DNA of 64,000 bases from JAFAGX01 sp035623335 (lineage in GTDB: Bacteria > Acidobacteriota > Terriglobia > Terriglobales > Acidobacteriaceae), in contig DASPTQ010000166.1 of assembly GCA_035623335.1 (NCBI GenBank), forward strand, positions 45,550-109,549. The letters run 5' to 3'. Made by a program: the position numbers and the translations under genes. The notes beneath the pieces were generated by a model that saw only the letters and a list, made by a program, of their open reading frames with translations, had not been told where the DNA came from and did not search any database. Shown here one piece after another: positions 62,351 to 64,000 of this stretch. Numbering within the stretch: position 1 is the first letter of the stretch; every line of letters starts with the position of its first letter.

Positions 62351-64000
62351 TTATTCACGCACGTCGTCGAAGAAGGACTTGAGTTCACCGCACCGCGAGG
62401 GATGGCGCAGCTTGCGCAGAGCCTTGGCTTCGATCTGGCGAATGCGTTCGCGCGTAACCGAGAACGCTCGACCGACCTCCTCCAGTGTGTGCTCCGAGCC
62501 ATCCTCGATACCAAACCGCATACGTATGATTTTTTCTTCCCTCGGACTGAGGGTACGCAGCACCTGAGCGGTCCGCTCTTGCACGTTCGCGCTCATGACA
62601 GCCTCAGCGGGCGAAATCTGGGTGCGGTCTTCGATGAGGTCGCAGAGGTGCGAATCCTCCTCTTCGCCGATGGGCGTCTCCAGCGAGATCGGAACTCTCA
62701 TGATTTTGCGAACCTTGCGCACTTTGGCCTCAGGAATGTCCATCTGCTGCGCAATCTCTGCCGAGGTAGGTTCGCGGCCCAGCGACTGGACCAGTTGCCG
62801 CGTGGTGCGAACCAGCTTGTTGACGATTTCGATCATATGTACCGGGAGCCGGATCGTACGCGCCTGATCGGCAATGGCTCGGCTAACTGCCTGTCGAATC
62901 CACCAGGTGGCATAGGTGGAAAATTTGTAGCCGCGACGGTAGTCGAACTTGTCCACTGCTTTCATCAGGCCGACGTTTCCCTCCTGGATCAAGTCGAGGA
63001 ACTGAAGCCCGCGATTGCCATACTTCTTAGCGATGGAGACCACGAGGCGCAGATTCGCTTCGACAAGCTCGTGCTTTGCCTGCTCCGCCTCCATCTCACC
63101 TTGGATGATTCGACGCTGCGTGCGCTGCAACTCCTGGAACGTCATGCCAGCTTCGTTTTCCAGTCGCCTCAGGTCGGCGCGATGCTGTCGCTGCCTGGTG
63201 CGGTAGTTTTTCTTTAGTTCCTCGGTGCGTGTGCTCGTAATCTTCTTTTCGAGGTCACTGATCTGGCGGTCCAGCGAGCGCATGATTTCGACCGTTTTGT
63301 TTACCTGGTCGGCAAGGCACTTGCGCTCCGAATTGGTAAGACCTAGGTTGCGAATGATGAGCGAAGTGCGAACAATCTCGCGACTCAGTCGACCCCGGCA
63401 GCGACGGTATTCGCGTGCCTTCTTATCCGCCGGGACGGCTGCCATCTGTGGCGCCAGTCGGAGGGCTGCTGTGTAATGCCTGTGCACCTGATCGATGCGC
63501 CGCGCAACCTCTTTGACACGGTCCTGAAGAATCTCCTTGCTGATTTCTTCCTCATTGAAGACGACTATTTCTTTAATGGACCGCCGCCCGCATTTCAGAT
63601 CCACGCCCATCGCCAAAACTTCGCGGATCACAATGGGTGAGCGTGAGAGGGCCTTCAACGTGCGGAGTTGTCCGCGCTCGATGCGCTTGGCAAGGTCCAC
63701 CTCCCCTTCGCGGGTGAGCAGAGGCGAGGCACCCATCTCGCGTAGGTAAACGCGCACTGGGTCGTTGTCCGCCTCCTGGGCACCAGGCGATGGGTTGAGG
63801 TCGATGTCCTCTGCTGCTTCCTCAAGCCTTTGCTCCATAGCTGCATGAAGCAGCAGATCCGGCCCTTCAACCACGTCCAGGCCCCGGGCGCGGATGGTAG
63901 TGAGCAAGTCATCTACGTCTTGCTCGGAATCTACGTCGTGTGGAATCGGGTCATTCACTTCGTTGTCTCCAGATTGCCATTTCAATACCTCGTTAGAGTG
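62351..64000 (-). CDS. rpoD: RNA polymerase primary sigma factor (sigma-70), 5' end likely outside the window
   Basis: The frame is open to the window edge. A TTG at 63985 is the first possible start, but the residues around it (QDVDDLLTTIRARGLDVVEG) look like the end of region 1.1, so the true start is probably beyond 64000. Region 1.2 (DPVRVYLREMGASPLLTREG), the non-conserved spacer, region 2 (GNRGLQFLDLIQEGNVGLMK, YKFSTYATWWIRQAV), region 3 and region 4 (LREEKIIRMRFG-type, with TLEEVGRAFSVTRERIRQIE) are all present. Region 2.4/4.2 sequences are those of a housekeeping sigma factor. Confidence 0.93.
   Translation of the reverse strand, partial: HSNEVLKWQSGDNEVNDPIPHDVDSEQDVDDLLTTIRARGLDVVEGPDLLLHAAMEQRLEEAAEDIDLNPSPGAQEADNDPVRVYLREMGASPLLTREGEVDLAKRIERGQLRTLKALSRSPIVIREVLAMGVDLKCGRRSIKEIVVFNEEEISKEILQDRVKEVARRIDQVHRHYTAALRLAPQMAAVPADKKAREYRRCRGRLSREIVRTSLIIRNLGLTNSERKCLADQVNKTVEIMRSLDRQISDLEKKITSTRTEELKKNYRTRQRQHRADLRRLENEAGMTFQELQRTQRRIIQGEMEAEQAKHELVEANLRLVVSIAKKYGNRGLQFLDLIQEGNVGLMKAVDKFDYRRGYKFSTYATWWIRQAVSRAIADQARTIRLPVHMIEIVNKLVRTTRQLVQSLGREPTSAEIAQQMDIPEAKVRKVRKIMRVPISLETPIGEEEDSHLCDLIEDRTQISPAEAVMSANVQERTAQVLRTLSPREEKIIRMRFGIEDGSEHTLEEVGRAFSVTRERIRQIEAKALRKLRHPSRCGELKSFFDDVRE

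Overview
The window looks like a chromosomal segment of an Acidobacteriota (Acidobacteriia-like) genome. The evidence is the GC-rich DNA, the MacB-type permeases of the acidobacterial duplicated (ADOP) type in tandem, a Ser/Thr kinase fused to a TPR region, short secreted proteins of acidobacterial style, and a small basic protein beside rpsU. This assignment rests on gene content only; no 16S gene is present.

Layout: 1-3008 is sdhCAB (sdhC cut by the window start). 3269-9356 holds a DUF5715-like protein, an M19 dipeptidase, a secreted cyclophilin, a small secreted protein, a GH1 beta-glucosidase (minus) and a fatty-acid-hydroxylase-like membrane protein. 9891-12723 is a BlaI/BlaR1-like pair followed by a frameshifted alpha/beta-hydrolase-TPR gene carrying the same TGTAGTAGCAT motif upstream. 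14271-16685 encodes malate and isocitrate dehydrogenases, so with sdhCAB the window supplies several TCA-cycle enzymes.

20158-41694, all minus strand, is the centrepiece: a 21.5-kb locus reading macA-like adaptor, ABC ATPase, a gutted permease relic, two full permeases, a second ABC ATPase, four more full permeases, a TolC-like outer-membrane factor, an NtrC-type response regulator and an NtrY-like histidine kinase. It appears to be a complete MacAB-TolC-type machine with six alternative permeases under its own two-component system.

42057-46936 has a small hypothetical gene, glutamine synthetase, a LysR regulator, a POTRA-only protein and a small secreted protein. 47138-51095 is a polyamine cluster (pyruvoyl arginine decarboxylase, deoxyhypusine-synthase-like enzyme, N-carbamoylputrescine amidase, agmatine deiminase) that would take arginine to putrescine and probably a longer polyamine. 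A lone nuoI and tadA follow.

52675-56969 looks like a decayed insertion: a tRNA-Ser missing its 3' half, a tyrosine-integrase C-terminal relic, a large kinase-TPR gene and broken minus-strand ORFs. 57268-60138 is an RNA-handling group (DEAD-box helicase, frameshifted rpsU, cold-shock protein, RRM protein). The window ends with two small genes of unknown role, a lipase-like hydrolase and rpoD, whose frame is still open at the window edge.
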